61,497 nucleotides of DNA from Betaproteobacteria bacterium (GCA_021298815.1 JAJTHE010000094.1:1-61497); one strand, 5' to 3'. Positions 52,578-61,192 are shown, counted from the first letter of the stretch. The notes: generated from the sequence alone by a model not told the origin. A program made the numbers and translations.

Positions 52578-52803
52578 CTTGAGCGTCAACATACGCATCC
52601 AGGAGCCGGCGAATCATTCGCTGGTACTGCGTCTGGTGCTTTGCTGCCTCCGTCTTGAAGAAGTCGAGACTCTTCTTGCTCAGCGCCAGCGTGACCTTGA
52701 TGCCCTCTTCCCGGAACGCGAGTTCCGCCGGCGATGGCAGGAAGTCAGACACCACTTCCGTCTTGCCTAGTGGCTCATCCGTGTACTTTACCTTCGCGCC
52801 CAT
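52528..52803 (-). CDS. Orphan CopG/RHH-type antitoxin-like protein
   Basis: A 91-residue protein with a basic ribbon-helix-helix core: GIKVTLALSKKSLDFFKTEA followed by QYQRMIRRLLDAYVDAQ. It resembles CopG/BrnA antitoxins. No toxin gene lies on either side: the 100 bp between its start and the MmgE/PrpD gene holds no credible reading frame. Its last 16 residues are encoded by the attC-like element, as often seen in integron cassettes. Confidence 0.65.
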   Translation of the reverse strand: MGAKVKYTDEPLGKTEVVSDFLPSPAELAFREEGIKVTLALSKKSLDFFKTEAAKHQTQYQRMIRRLLDAYVDAQALTGRSSGRAGKRHAP

Positions 52804-52902
52804 GGATCGCTTTTCCTTTGCGCCAATAGCCCGCCCCGATGATTATGGCTTTCCCTGACGTGATGTAGGGAGACGATTCCGCCGTTTACGTTCGCTGCCC
52901 CG

Positions 52903-54348
52903 CTACCGCCCACCAGGCAGCGTCCACGCAACAAGGTCGTCCACCCGCCCCGCCTCCTCGAGCCCGCGCAGCCGCCCTACGAACCGCCCGTACTGCGCCT
53001 CATCCACCGGCAACCCCGGCACGAACCCCTGCAGCTCCTTCGCCCCCAGCTCGAAGTCCCACATCAGCTCACGCCCGTCGTACTCCCCGACCACCCGCGC
53101 CCCGTCCGCCATCTCGCAGGTGATCCTCGGGCAGAAGATGTCGCGGTTCACCTCGCCGACGATGTCGGTTCGCTTCACCAACTCGGCCACCCGCGCTGCG
53201 CGCTCGGCATCGGCCGCCACCGGCGCCGCATGCGGGTCGTAGAACTGCAGCACCGGATAGTCGCCATCGACCAGCGTCGTCGCCAGCAGGAAGGCGGTGC
53301 GCCCGAACGGATGCCCGTCCTTGCCGATGCCACGCGGGAAGCGCGGTGACGGGTACAGCGTCTCGAGGTGGTTCATCTGCAGCGTGATCCGCGCGATGCG
53401 GTTCGCGTCGATGCGGTGTCGCGCCACCATCTCCTTCGCGAGGCGGATCACCGGCTGGTTGAAGCCGGGCGTCGGGTACACCTTGAACTTCACGTCCAGC
53501 ACTTCCCAGCGCGTGCCGAGGTCGGCGACGATGTCCTGCAGGTCCGCCTGCAGCGGGCCATGGAAGGCGTACGACAGCTCGCCACGGTTGTTGCCGGTGA
53601 ACGCGTTGTAGAAGCCGCCGGCGCCTTCGAGCGCGGTCTCGGCGCCGGCGAACGAATGCGCGGCCAGCGTGGCGGCCCAGATGGCGTTGCGCGAGGCCTG
53701 GGCCTCGGCGAAGTCGGCGTCCATCGCGCCCACGCGCTGGCCTTCGATCAGGCTGCCGGCGAAGCTCGCGGCAAGCGTGATCGCATGGATCGTCTGGTGC
53801 GCATCCAGCCCCATCAGCTTCGCCACCGTCGCGGCGCAGCCGAGGATGCCGTAGGTGGGGCTCGATCGGAACCCGCGGGCGTTGGTCGACGGCAGGAAGT
53901 CGCGCGCGCAGCGGCACTGCACCTCGTAGCCGGCCGCGATCGCGGTGATCAGCTCGCGGCCGCTGCGGCCTTCGCCCTCGGCGGTGGCGAGCGCGGCGGG
54001 GATGATCAGCACGCCCGGGTGGGTGAGCATGTGGTACGAGTCGCACTGGTTGTTCACCGCCACCGCGACGCCGTTGGCGAACGCCGCGCCGGCACGGGTG
54101 ACGCGCGTGCCGGTGACCCAGAGCGTCGCGCCCTGTCCGGCACCGACGCGGGTGTCGCCGAGGCGCTCCTGCGCGATCACCGCCTCGCGCGCGGCGATCG
54201 GCCGCGGTGCGCCATGGCAGGCCATCGCCACCGTCATCGCATGGTTGATGAGCGCCTTGGACTTGTCGACGACGGCGGCCGGCAGCGCCTCGAATGACAG
54301 GCCGTGCACGAACTCGCCGAGTTCCACTGCGAGGGGCCTTGCGGGCAT
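52903..54348 (-). CDS. MmgE/PrpD-family protein
   Basis: A 481-residue PrpD-fold protein: FANGVAVAVNNQCDSYHMLT, HPGVLIIPAALATAEGEG and SSPTYGILGCAATVAKLMGL are family segments. The C-terminal lid includes DLQDIVADLGTRWEVLDVKF. GAGGAG precedes the ATG. It is divergent, across 91 bp, from a dimeric alpha-beta barrel protein and a Bug gene that probably belong to the same pathway. Confidence 0.85.
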   Translation of the reverse strand: MPARPLAVELGEFVHGLSFEALPAAVVDKSKALINHAMTVAMACHGAPRPIAAREAVIAQERLGDTRVGAGQGATLWVTGTRVTRAGAAFANGVAVAVNNQCDSYHMLTHPGVLIIPAALATAEGEGRSGRELITAIAAGYEVQCRCARDFLPSTNARGFRSSPTYGILGCAATVAKLMGLDAHQTIHAITLAASFAGSLIEGQRVGAMDADFAEAQASRNAIWAATLAAHSFAGAETALEGAGGFYNAFTGNNRGELSYAFHGPLQADLQDIVADLGTRWEVLDVKFKVYPTPGFNQPVIRLAKEMVARHRIDANRIARITLQMNHLETLYPSPRFPRGIGKDGHPFGRTAFLLATTLVDGDYPVLQFYDPHAAPVAADAERAARVAELVKRTDIVGEVNRDIFCPRITCEMADGARVVGEYDGRELMWDFELGAKELQGFVPGLPVDEAQYGRFVGRLRGLEEAGRVDDLVAWTLPGGR

Positions 54349-54439
54349 GACACTCTCCTCATCGCTGCGTGTGGACAAACGCCACCCTGTCGACCATCAT
54401 ACCTTGCGGCTCCAGTGGTCCGCATGCAGGAGGAACAGC

Positions 54440-55078
54440 GTGTCCCGATACGGTTTGCTCGTCGCCGGCTTCCACTACCCGGACATCGCGGCCGACGAGT
54501 TCGACGAGTGGTACGACACCGAGCACATCCCCGAGCGCATGGGCGTGCCCGGCTTCCTCAACGCGCAGCGCTGGGTGGCCACCGACGGCTCGCGCACCGC
54601 ACTCGCCACCTACGACCTCGCGAACCTGGACGTGCTGAAGCATCCGGCCTACACGGTACGCAAGGGTGACGGGCGTACGCCGTGGTCGCGCCGGATCGCG
54701 CGCAAGACCACGCTGATCCTTCGGCTCGCGGCCGAGCAGGTGCTTCCGGGTGAAGCGGTGAGTCCGGAAGGCGCCGGCGGCCTGCTGATGTTCGCCACCA
54801 ACGTCGCGCCCGAGGCCGAGGCCGACTTCAACGCCTGGTACGACCAGGAACACATACCGCTGCTGGCGCAGGTACCCGGCGTGCTGAGTGCGCGCCGCTT
54901 CCGGACGCGCGAGGGCTCGCCCGCCTATGTCGCGCTCTACCACCTGCAGAGCCCCGCCGTGGCCGCGTCGCCGCAGTGGCAGGCCGCGCTCGAGACGCCG
55001 TGGACCGCGCGCATCGGCCCGCACCTGAAGGACAGCCTGCATTGGGTCTTCGCCCGCTACGAGGCGCGTCGTGCTTAG
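54440..55078 (+). CDS. Duplicated dimeric alpha-beta barrel (EthD/DUF4286-like) protein
   Basis: A 212-residue protein made of two similar halves. The first contains ADEFDEWYDTEHIPERMGVP and the second AEADFNAWYDQEHIPLLAQV, each followed by a strand reading out at ALATYDL or YVALYHL. The WYDxEHIP motif is typical of small catabolic ferredoxin-fold proteins. GTG start with AGGAGGA upstream. It overlaps the Bug gene by 8 nt. Confidence 0.78.
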   Translation: MSRYGLLVAGFHYPDIAADEFDEWYDTEHIPERMGVPGFLNAQRWVATDGSRTALATYDLANLDVLKHPAYTVRKGDGRTPWSRRIARKTTLILRLAAEQVLPGEAVSPEGAGGLLMFATNVAPEAEADFNAWYDQEHIPLLAQVPGVLSARRFRTREGSPAYVALYHLQSPAVAASPQWQAALETPWTARIGPHLKDSLHWVFARYEARRA

Positions 55079-56039
55079 GCGCGCGTGCACCTTGCTCGCG
55101 GCGCTGCTGCCTTGCGCCATGTCCTCCGCGATTGCCGCAGACGCGTGGCCGTCGCGTCCGGTGCGCGTAGTCGTGCCGTTCGCGCCCGGCGGTACCTCCG
55201 ACATCATGGCCCGGGTGGTCTCGCAGCAGCTCTCCGAGCAGCTCGGGCAGGCATTCCTGGTCGACAACCGGCCCGGTGCCAGCGGCTTCATCGGCCACGG
55301 GCTGGTCGCGAAGTCGGTGCCGGACGGCCACACGATCGCCACCGTCGACGACGGCTTCTCGATCATCCCGTCGGTCAAGAAGGAGATGCCCTACGATCCG
55401 CTGCGCGACTTCACCTTCATCACCGAGGTGATGTCCGTGCCCCGCGCGCTGGTCGTGCGCCCCGCGCTGAAGGCCTCGACGGTGAAGGAGTTCATCGCGC
55501 TCGCGCAGGCAGGTGCGGGGCGGATGACCTTTGCGTCGGGCGGCAGCGGCGGCATCAACCACCTGTCCGCGGAACTGTTCAACCTCTCGGCAAAGGTGAA
55601 GCTGATCCACGTGCCGTACAAGGGCGCGGGCGCCGCCACCACCGGCGTGCTAACCGGCGAGAGCGACATGGTGATCGCCGCCGCGCCCACCGTCGTGCCG
55701 CAGGTGAAGGCGGGCAAGCTGCGCGCGCTCGGCGTGACGACCGAGGCTGGGAAACGCTTCGCCGCGCTGCCCGACGTGCCGTCGCTGGCGGATGCGGGCG
55801 TCGGCGGCATGGTGATCCACACCTGGTTCGGATTCCTGGGGCCGGCCAGGATGCCCGCCACGGTCGTCGACCGCATGCAGACGGAAGTCGCCCGTGCGGT
55901 CGCCGCGCCGTTCGTGAAGGAGCGGCTGCAGGGCGCCGAGCTCACCGGCTCGACCTCGAAGGCGTTCACCGCGATGGTACGGGGCGAGATGAAGCGCTGG
56001 GCGGGTGTGGTGGAGGCGGCTGGGGTGGAGCGGGAGTAG
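55071..56039 (+). CDS. Bug/TctC-family periplasmic substrate-binding protein
   Basis: A 322-residue receptor, signal peptide cleaved near AIAADA. Motifs: RPVRVVVPFAPGGTSDIMAR, LVDNRPGASGFIG and HVPYKGAGAATTGVLTG. GTG start inside the preceding gene, so translation is coupled. It probably supplies the substrate handled by the barrel protein and the divergent MmgE/PrpD protein. Confidence 0.9.
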   Translation: MLRRACTLLAALLPCAMSSAIAADAWPSRPVRVVVPFAPGGTSDIMARVVSQQLSEQLGQAFLVDNRPGASGFIGHGLVAKSVPDGHTIATVDDGFSIIPSVKKEMPYDPLRDFTFITEVMSVPRALVVRPALKASTVKEFIALAQAGAGRMTFASGGSGGINHLSAELFNLSAKVKLIHVPYKGAGAATTGVLTGESDMVIAAAPTVVPQVKAGKLRALGVTTEAGKRFAALPDVPSLADAGVGGMVIHTWFGFLGPARMPATVVDRMQTEVARAVAAPFVKERLQGAELTGSTSKAFTAMVRGEMKRWAGVVEAAGVERE

Positions 56040-56050
56040 GCGGTCGAGCG

Positions 56051-56122
56051 ACTTCCGCTTGACCGACAGCCACGGAAGTTCGAGCCAAGCCGGGTCAGCT
56101 CGAGCGAGGGGCTAGGCCTCGC
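56051..56122. terminator. Two hairpins between convergent genes
   Basis: ACTTCCG/CGGAAGT (56051-56057 with 56073-56079) and GCGAGG/CCTCGC (56104-56109 with 56117-56122) form two stems in the 97-bp gap between convergent stop codons. Neither has a T-run. Confidence 0.4.
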
Positions 56123-56136
56123 CCGCTGAGTTGCGC

Positions 56137-56517
56137 CTACTGCATCGAGTTCAGTCCGAACATGTTGCCCTCGGTATCCATGCACAGGGCCACCCACCCG
56201 AACTGGCCGATGGCGAACTTGGGCCGCAAAACCTGGCCGCCAGCGGAAACGACCCGCGCCTGTTCCACAGCGCAGTCGTTCACGGTGAAGTAGACCATGG
56301 TGCCACCAGCACCGGGGCGACCATGGGGAGACTTGACGAGCGCGCCTGCAGCTCCGTAAGCACTCATGTTCGCAGCAAATGCTCGCATGCTCGTCTCCCC
56401 CGTGGGGTCGTCAATTGACTCCAGGTGGTGGCAAAGCACGGATTCGTAGAAGGCTGCAGCGCGATCCATGTCCTCCACATACAAGTCGAACCAGCCAACT
56501 GCGTTGGGCCTATCCAT
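56137..56517 (-). CDS. VOC-family protein
   Basis: A 126-residue VOC protein: VGWFDLYVEDMDRAAAFYES, GGTMVYFTVNDCAVEQARVV and WVALCMDTEGNMFGLNSMQ. The usual first metal ligand (His) is Trp/Asp here, so it may be a non-catalytic or binding member. GAAGGAG precedes MDRPNAV; a longer frame upstream is open but lacks a ribosome-binding site. It is probably co-transcribed with the AraC-type gene, 67 nt upstream. Confidence 0.75.
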   Translation of the reverse strand: MDRPNAVGWFDLYVEDMDRAAAFYESVLCHHLESIDDPTGETSMRAFAANMSAYGAAGALVKSPHGRPGAGGTMVYFTVNDCAVEQARVVSAGGQVLRPKFAIGQFGWVALCMDTEGNMFGLNSMQ

Positions 56518-56584
56518 CAGAAGCTCCTTCAGAAAAAGTGGAGTCCTCAGGTTAGTGGCGTCGTTCGGAGCTGTCTTGTATGAA

Positions 56585-57325
56585 TCAGACACGGAAGCGT
56601 TTGCGGTACTCGACTGGGGTGTAGCCCGTGGCTTTCCGAAAGGCATGCGTGAAATGGGCTTGATCTGCATACAAGTCGAGGTAGTGCTTTCGGAAGGACT
56701 GCTGTATCCGCAGCACTTTCATCAGGTCATGCGGCGCGAAGCCTGTGAGTTTCTGGAGCGTACGCTGCAACTGGCGAGTGGAGATCTGAACCAGTTTGGC
56801 CATGTCGGAGACGGATCGGATGGCGTCAAGATTCGAAAGAATTCTCGCTGTAACTGGATTCGCTTTCGCATGACCGTGTGCAATGCACCACTGCACCAGA
56901 TCGAATAGCACGGGCGCCATATCCGTAAACTCGAGGCCCTTGAGTCGGCGGCTCGTTTCCACCAGCGGCAAGATGCCGCTATACGGAGTTCCGACATACC
57001 TGTTCACTATTTCGGCTCGATCTCCTTGCCATGCGCCTGGGTAGAACTGGACTCCGGCGTAGTGGAATGACCTGCCGAGATTGAGTGTTGTCGCTTCAGT
57101 ATGTAGTGCCGTGACCCCAGCAACATCGGTGTCGAGGAGATTGAACAACAGGTTCACGCACGCATCGGGCAGCGCGTGATAGTGAAAGTCATCAGGCAGC
57201 TCCGCAAGTGTCCGGAGTTCCCAGAAGCAGTGCACCACCTCGAGAATGCCCTCTGGTGGCGGAGACTCGGTGTACCTCACGGCTGAGCCACGAAACGAGA
57301 AGCCGTCAACGGCAGGGGAGTACAT
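56585..57325 (-). CDS. AraC-family transcriptional regulator
   Basis: A 246-residue regulator. The C-terminal AraC HTH pair is visible: SVSDMAKLVQISTRQLQRTL and QAHFTHAFRKATGYTPVEYR. The N-terminal DUF6597-like domain starts YTESPPPEGILEVVHCFWEL. Codon use is less GC-rich than the surroundings, hinting at transfer. It likely regulates the VOC gene that follows. Confidence 0.85.
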   Translation of the reverse strand: MYSPAVDGFSFRGSAVRYTESPPPEGILEVVHCFWELRTLAELPDDFHYHALPDACVNLLFNLLDTDVAGVTALHTEATTLNLGRSFHYAGVQFYPGAWQGDRAEIVNRYVGTPYSGILPLVETSRRLKGLEFTDMAPVLFDLVQWCIAHGHAKANPVTARILSNLDAIRSVSDMAKLVQISTRQLQRTLQKLTGFAPHDLMKVLRIQQSFRKHYLDLYADQAHFTHAFRKATGYTPVEYRKRFRV

Positions 57326-57436
57326 CGGGGAACGGATCGGGCAAAGAGGTTTCTGAAGGCGGGCGCGAAACTATGCAGATTGCGAGGCTTGACGTTCAAG
57401 GCAGCAGACGCTGTTTGCGGACAACGACCGCTTCGT

Positions 57437-57745
57437 TCACCGATCCGGCCGTCGCCTGAACGCGAGCCGGGCCAATGCCAGCGTCCCGACGACCAGGGCC
57501 AGCGCCATCGCGGCGTTCAGGACGAGAAGAACCGAAAACCAGACCGGACTGTCCGCGAAGGTCGTCGTGCCGCTGGCGGGCCCGAAGTTCCGACCGACCG
57601 AAACGAGCCGACCTGTGGACATTTGAAGGTAGAGGCCGTAGACCATTCCAGCTGCTGCGCCACCGATCGGAACGAGCAGCAGCCTCAGGAGCCAGAAGGC
57701 CCAGGGTCGATAGGGAACGGTTGGCCGATTGTTCGGATCTGTCAT
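57437..57745 (-). CDS. Small two-helix membrane protein
   Basis: A 102-residue protein with two membrane helices (WLLRLLLVPIGGAAAGMVYG and VLLVLNAAMALALVVGTLAL). No family recognised. Isolated: 111 bp to the AraC gene, which show nothing, and 65 bp to the FkbM gene. Confidence 0.5.
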   Translation of the reverse strand: MTDPNNRPTVPYRPWAFWLLRLLLVPIGGAAAGMVYGLYLQMSTGRLVSVGRNFGPASGTTTFADSPVWFSVLLVLNAAMALALVVGTLALARLAFRRRPDR

Positions 57746-57810
57746 TGCGAGCTTGCCTCCCCGTCGAGTTGCATCGCTACGGTTCCTGGCCGAACTTGTC
57801 CACGCTTGCC

Positions 57811-59553
57811 TCAGCGGCCCTCGGGCACGGCGAAGAGAACCGATTCGTTGAGATACAGGGTGTGGTGGTCGAGGTAGAACCGGTAGTTCATCCCCAGGCT
57901 ATCCAGGTACCGCGGAATCGTCACGAAATCGCTGGGTCGATGGTAGAGGCTGATGGCGAGCTTCGGCCGGTAGCGTTGCAGGACCTCCCTGGCGCCAGCC
58001 AGTGCGTCGCATTCCGCACCCTCGATATCCATCTTGATGAAGTCGACCTTCGCAACGCCGCGTTCACGCACCAGGTCGTCGATGGAAAGCGTGGTGCATT
58101 CGCCGTCGGCCCTGAAGCGTGCCGGATCATCGGCGACGCGGCTTCCCGGTCCCCAGTCGACGTACCAGAGGCGCTTGCCGGACGTGCGCCAGAGGGGGTG
58201 CTCGATGATGTCGATCATGTCCGTCGCGGGACGGTTCAGGGCGACGTTCTTTCGCAGGATCTCGAGATTGCTCGGGATGAACTCCGCCGCCAGCACGCGG
58301 CCCCGGGAACCCACTCGATCGGCGAAATAGAGCGTCGTATCGCCCCAGCATGCGCCAGCGTCGATGACGACGTCACCCTCGGCGGCGGCGACATGCACGC
58401 CATCCTGGTTGTATTCGTATTGCCGTTGCACCACGACACAGGCGAGCCCCGCTCCCGACGCATGAAGCCGCATGGGAATGCCGGCGGGCGCGAGATCCAT
58501 CAGCGGAAGGCTGAGGCCCTCGAACCGGATCGGTAGCGCGGTTCCAGGCTGGGCCCACGAGGACGCCAGGGCAATGCCCTGTGCGTAGGCCGGCGTATTG
58601 CGCGGCAGGCGGACCCGGCGAAACCCCAATGCGCGATACGCGAACAGCTTGACCAGCCATTGCCGTGACGGCTCATCGGCAAGACGCGCGTAGAAATCCT
58701 CGAGGTCGTCGTAGCGAAGGGCAAGGTCGATGGGCAGGGCGTGCTGGTCGGTGGGCCGGGGCCCCACCAGATCTTCGCGATGCCTGTCGGCAACATAGGC
58801 TCCGAGGTGCAGTTCGTCGAAATTGTCTTCCAGCCACACCGTCTGGTCGTGCGCAATTTCCCGCGCGAGTGCGTCGACGAACGAGCCGGGCACCGGACCG
58901 GGCGCGACGGGAAGGGACCGCAGCCCGGTCATGGTGGGACGACTTGCGAGCCCCAGGACGTCGAGGAACGCGGCGAGAGATCGTGCAGCTTCGTGCTCCT
59001 GTCCGGGCGCCATGGTGAGCGAAAAAGCACATGACTGTTCGGGATGGCGCGCATGCGTGTCGACGATCAACAGCAGGGAAGCGCGGGCTTCGTCGTCCGC
59101 CAGTGCGGCAAAGGCATTCTCGAGACGGCCGTGGTCGTTCAACAGGAAGACGACCAGCTCGGCGAGCCGAGCCAGATGGACAGGGTCCATCGCCCCGGAT
59201 TCGCCGACAGCGCTGTCGAGCGCAGCGAGAACCCGACGGGTCAGAGCCTCTGGTGGAAGCTGCGCAAATACGGGAATCGCGGCAGCCATGGCAAGGAAGA
59301 AGCGAAACGAGTCCGCATGCGCCTGACCGGCGCGAATCTCCTTGAGCAGCGCATCGGCAGCCTCGGCCGGGCGGCCCAGCCTGGCCAGCGCGGTTGCGCG
59401 CGCGTATTCGAGATGGGGCAATGGCGCGTCGGGAGATGTCGCACGATCCAGCGCCGCCAGGGCCAGGTCCCACGCCTCGGCCTCCAGCAGCAGGACGCCC
59501 GCCTGCAGCAGGCGGGTGGCTTGACTCGGAGTTGCAGGAATCGACGTGGACAT
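57811..59553 (-). CDS. FkbM-family methyltransferase with N-terminal helical-repeat domain
   Basis: A 580-residue protein. The C-terminal 260 residues are a FkbM SAM methyltransferase: SAM loop VIDAGACWGDTTLYFADRVG, acidic VLAAEFIPSNLEILRKNV, motif KVDFIKMDIEGAECDALAGA and the end RPKLAISLYHRPSDF. Residues about 1-130 look like TPR-type helices (AGVLLLEAEAWDLALAALDR). Such fusions occur in sugar or lipid O-methylation. The start MSTSIPATPS overlaps the DUF1877 remnant. Confidence 0.82.
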   Translation of the reverse strand: MSTSIPATPSQATRLLQAGVLLLEAEAWDLALAALDRATSPDAPLPHLEYARATALARLGRPAEAADALLKEIRAGQAHADSFRFFLAMAAAIPVFAQLPPEALTRRVLAALDSAVGESGAMDPVHLARLAELVVFLLNDHGRLENAFAALADDEARASLLLIVDTHARHPEQSCAFSLTMAPGQEHEAARSLAAFLDVLGLASRPTMTGLRSLPVAPGPVPGSFVDALAREIAHDQTVWLEDNFDELHLGAYVADRHREDLVGPRPTDQHALPIDLALRYDDLEDFYARLADEPSRQWLVKLFAYRALGFRRVRLPRNTPAYAQGIALASSWAQPGTALPIRFEGLSLPLMDLAPAGIPMRLHASGAGLACVVVQRQYEYNQDGVHVAAAEGDVVIDAGACWGDTTLYFADRVGSRGRVLAAEFIPSNLEILRKNVALNRPATDMIDIIEHPLWRTSGKRLWYVDWGPGSRVADDPARFRADGECTTLSIDDLVRERGVAKVDFIKMDIEGAECDALAGAREVLQRYRPKLAISLYHRPSDFVTIPRYLDSLGMNYRFYLDHHTLYLNESVLFAVPEGR

Positions 59554-59559
59554 TTTTCT

Positions 59560-59870
59560 CCAGCAGGCATGACTTCGCTTCTTCGTCTTGCCGTTTCCAG
59601 AAGTGGTCGAGGTAAACGCCCTTGAAGTCTGCGGTCTTCAGCCTCTCGAGCAAAGCATCCTCGTGGACTTCTGCCAAATCCCGAGAGAACTGCGCGATGG
59701 TCTTGCTATCGGTAAACAGTGCGGGACCGTAGCCGACCTCAAAAGAGCCAATCCGACCCTGGCCCTCGAAAAAGTCTGGCGACTGCGGCGCGCACAGCTT
59801 GATGCAGTGCCGCAGACCGTCCCAGGACTTGTCCACGTCGAGTACTTCAAGTTCCGAGTCGGCAAAGACG
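59560..59870 (-). pseudogene. DUF1877 (YfbM-like) gene remnant
   Basis: An internal fragment of a DUF1877 protein: VDKSWDGLRHCIKL, then EVGYGPALFTDSKTIAQFSR and KGVYLDHFWKRQDEEAK. Both ends are missing. The 5-prime side joins the transposase remnant at about 59870, and the 3-prime side runs into the FkbM start region. No start codon or ribosome-binding site. Confidence 0.7.
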
Positions 59871-60002
59871 CTCCTTGCTCGCGTTGGCCGGCAGCTTGAC
59901 CCCGTCGATCGCGAACATCTCCCGGCCGATCAGTCCCATGCGATCGCACGTGAGCAGCACCTGGGTGAACAGGCGGTGGATCTCGTCGCCCAGTAGACTA
60001 GA
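59870..60002 (-). mobile_element. IS1182-type transposase remnant
   Basis: A fragment that translates as DEIHRLFTQVLLTCDRMGLI followed by FAIDGVKLPANASKE. This is the conserved segment of IS1182-like transposases (FAIDGxKLxSNASK). It stops abruptly at the DUF1877 fragment (about 59870) and at the attC-like half-site (about 60003). No terminal inverted repeats or target duplications were identified. Confidence 0.72.
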
Positions 60003-60059
60003 CGAGCGCCGGCTCGCGGGGCGCCGTTGGCGGTGGTCCGGTCGAACGTAGGGTTAAAC
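60003..60059 (-). repeat. Truncated attC-like site
   Basis: On the minus strand the sequence begins GTTTAAC, overlapping the PhyH-like stop, and matches the R-double-prime consensus RYYYAAC. It continues with about 40 bases clearly similar to the outer half of the site at 61220-61333, sharing GTTCGA, GGACC and GGCGCCCCGCGAGCCG. The second half and its GTTRRRY end are missing, replaced by transposase sequence. Confidence 0.55.
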
Positions 60060-60719
60060 AGCATCGCGCCACTCTAGCCCGCAGGGAAGCGCTGCAGGCC
60101 CAAACACAAAATGCAAGACTCGACGCATGCTCGCTCCGGAAGTCTTCATCGAAGAGTGCAGGAGAAGCGGACGCATCGCAAGCACGCTACCGACTGTCGC
60201 TTCACACACGACCTCGCCCCGTACCCGGCGGATCTCGGGCGCCTGCTGCGCGCCAATTCTCCCAAAGCGGTGTGAACCTGGAACCACCCGTATCGGACCA
60301 TCTTCGGCAGCGCAAGCGTCGACATGGACGCGCACAGCAACCAGCGCTTCAAGCACTGAGACCGGCGGCTGCACGAATATGGCCCCTTCTTTCTCAGACC
60401 AGCCGCTCAGGCTCTCGTCTCCGACCCGCTCAGCTACGGGGATGCTGAGGTCTTGATGGATTGGGACGAGCCAATTGCGAAACGCAGACTTCTCAAAGTA
60501 GGTGCACTGGACCGCGACGTGAGTAGAAGGAATCAGGGAAAGGCGGTCGCGCAGCGTGCAAGCCAAAACCCGGCACCAGCGTTCGCGCAGCAGCGTACGG
60601 GTTCCACCCGACTTGGTCGCAGCAGTCTCGAGTTCGCTTGCGAGTGAAGCGCTCTCTGACTCCGCGAACACATCTGGCACGAATTCGTATCCCTTCTCGT
60701 CGAAGTCAGTGGAGATCAT
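60054..60719 (-). CDS. Phytanoyl-CoA dioxygenase (PhyH)-like protein, probable integron cassette
   Basis: A 221-residue Fe(II)/2-oxoglutarate oxygenase. The iron site is His88 and Asp90 (VPIHQDLSIP) and His188 (RPLLLHSSMK). The 2OG arginine is in SMRRVLHFVFG, and PIRVVPGSHRFG is family-typical. It probably hydroxylates a small organic acid or natural product. The start has no Shine-Dalgarno and lies 8 nt after an attC-like core; its stop overlaps another, truncated one. Lower GC than the bulk of the window. Confidence 0.75.
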   Translation of the reverse strand: MISTDFDEKGYEFVPDVFAESESASLASELETAATKSGGTRTLLRERWCRVLACTLRDRLSLIPSTHVAVQCTYFEKSAFRNWLVPIHQDLSIPVAERVGDESLSGWSEKEGAIFVQPPVSVLEALVAVRVHVDACAAEDGPIRVVPGSHRFGRIGAQQAPEIRRVRGEVVCEATVGSVLAMRPLLLHSSMKTSGASMRRVLHFVFGPAALPCGLEWRDAV

Positions 60720-60727
60720 GCAATGCT

Positions 60728-60791
60728 GTTCAACGTCTGAGCCAAGCTGCCCGCGGAGGCGTGCGCTGTCAGCTTGAGCGAGAGGTGAGGC
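60728..60791 (-). repeat. attC-like integron recombination site (64 bp)
   Basis: Between the VOC stop and the PhyH start. On the minus strand it begins GCCTCAC and ends ACGTTGAAC (GTTRRRY satisfied). CAAGCTG and CAGCTTG arms form the inner stem, and the ends read CTCAAGCTG and TTGGCTCAGACGTTGAAC as in classical attC. Length and end match the 52514-52577 site. The first box departs from RYYYAAC by one base. Confidence 0.6.
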
Positions 60792-60802
60792 ATCACCGCG
60801 AC

Positions 60803-61192
60803 TCACTTGTCCTGCTCGCCCCACGGCGAACACACATCGATGAGGCAACCTGCTGGGTCAAGCACCAAGAACCGACGTTGACCATAGAACTCGTTTCGTG
60901 GCTCCTGGACAAGTTGCGCGCCCATCGCCAGTGCCGTCTTGTAGACCTCGTCGACATTCGGAACGACAAAGGTCACATACATCCCGGATGGCGCGGTCTG
61001 AAAGACTGTGGGGACGAGGTCATGCGTACGCTTGATGATCCCGAACTCGAGTTCCAGGGGTGCCGGGGAGCCCAACTGTACGTACCAATCGCTGTCGTAC
61101 TTAACTTCGAAGCCGAGCAGCCGAACGTAGAAGTCACGGGAAGCGGCGAGATCGTCGGCGCAGATGTTCGTGAGGATTCGGCTGAAGGACAT
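60803..61192 (-). CDS. VOC-family protein, probable integron cassette
   Basis: A 129-residue VOC protein: ILTNICADDLAASRDFYVRL, YVTFVVPNVDEVYKTALAMG and RFLVLDPAGCLIDVCSPWGE. No typical first-module His is present, so its reaction is unclear; bleomycin-resistance-like binding proteins of this kind are common integron cargo. attC-like elements lie 27 nt before the start and 11 nt after the stop. Confidence 0.78.
   Translation of the reverse strand: MSFSRILTNICADDLAASRDFYVRLLGFEVKYDSDWYVQLGSPAPLELEFGIIKRTHDLVPTVFQTAPSGMYVTFVVPNVDEVYKTALAMGAQLVQEPRNEFYGQRRFLVLDPAGCLIDVCSPWGEQDK

Noticed and set aside
56518..56584. GTTAG-containing gap between the AraC and VOC genes as an attC site
   Set aside because: The core does not fit GTTRRRY in the right orientation and no paired arms are visible.
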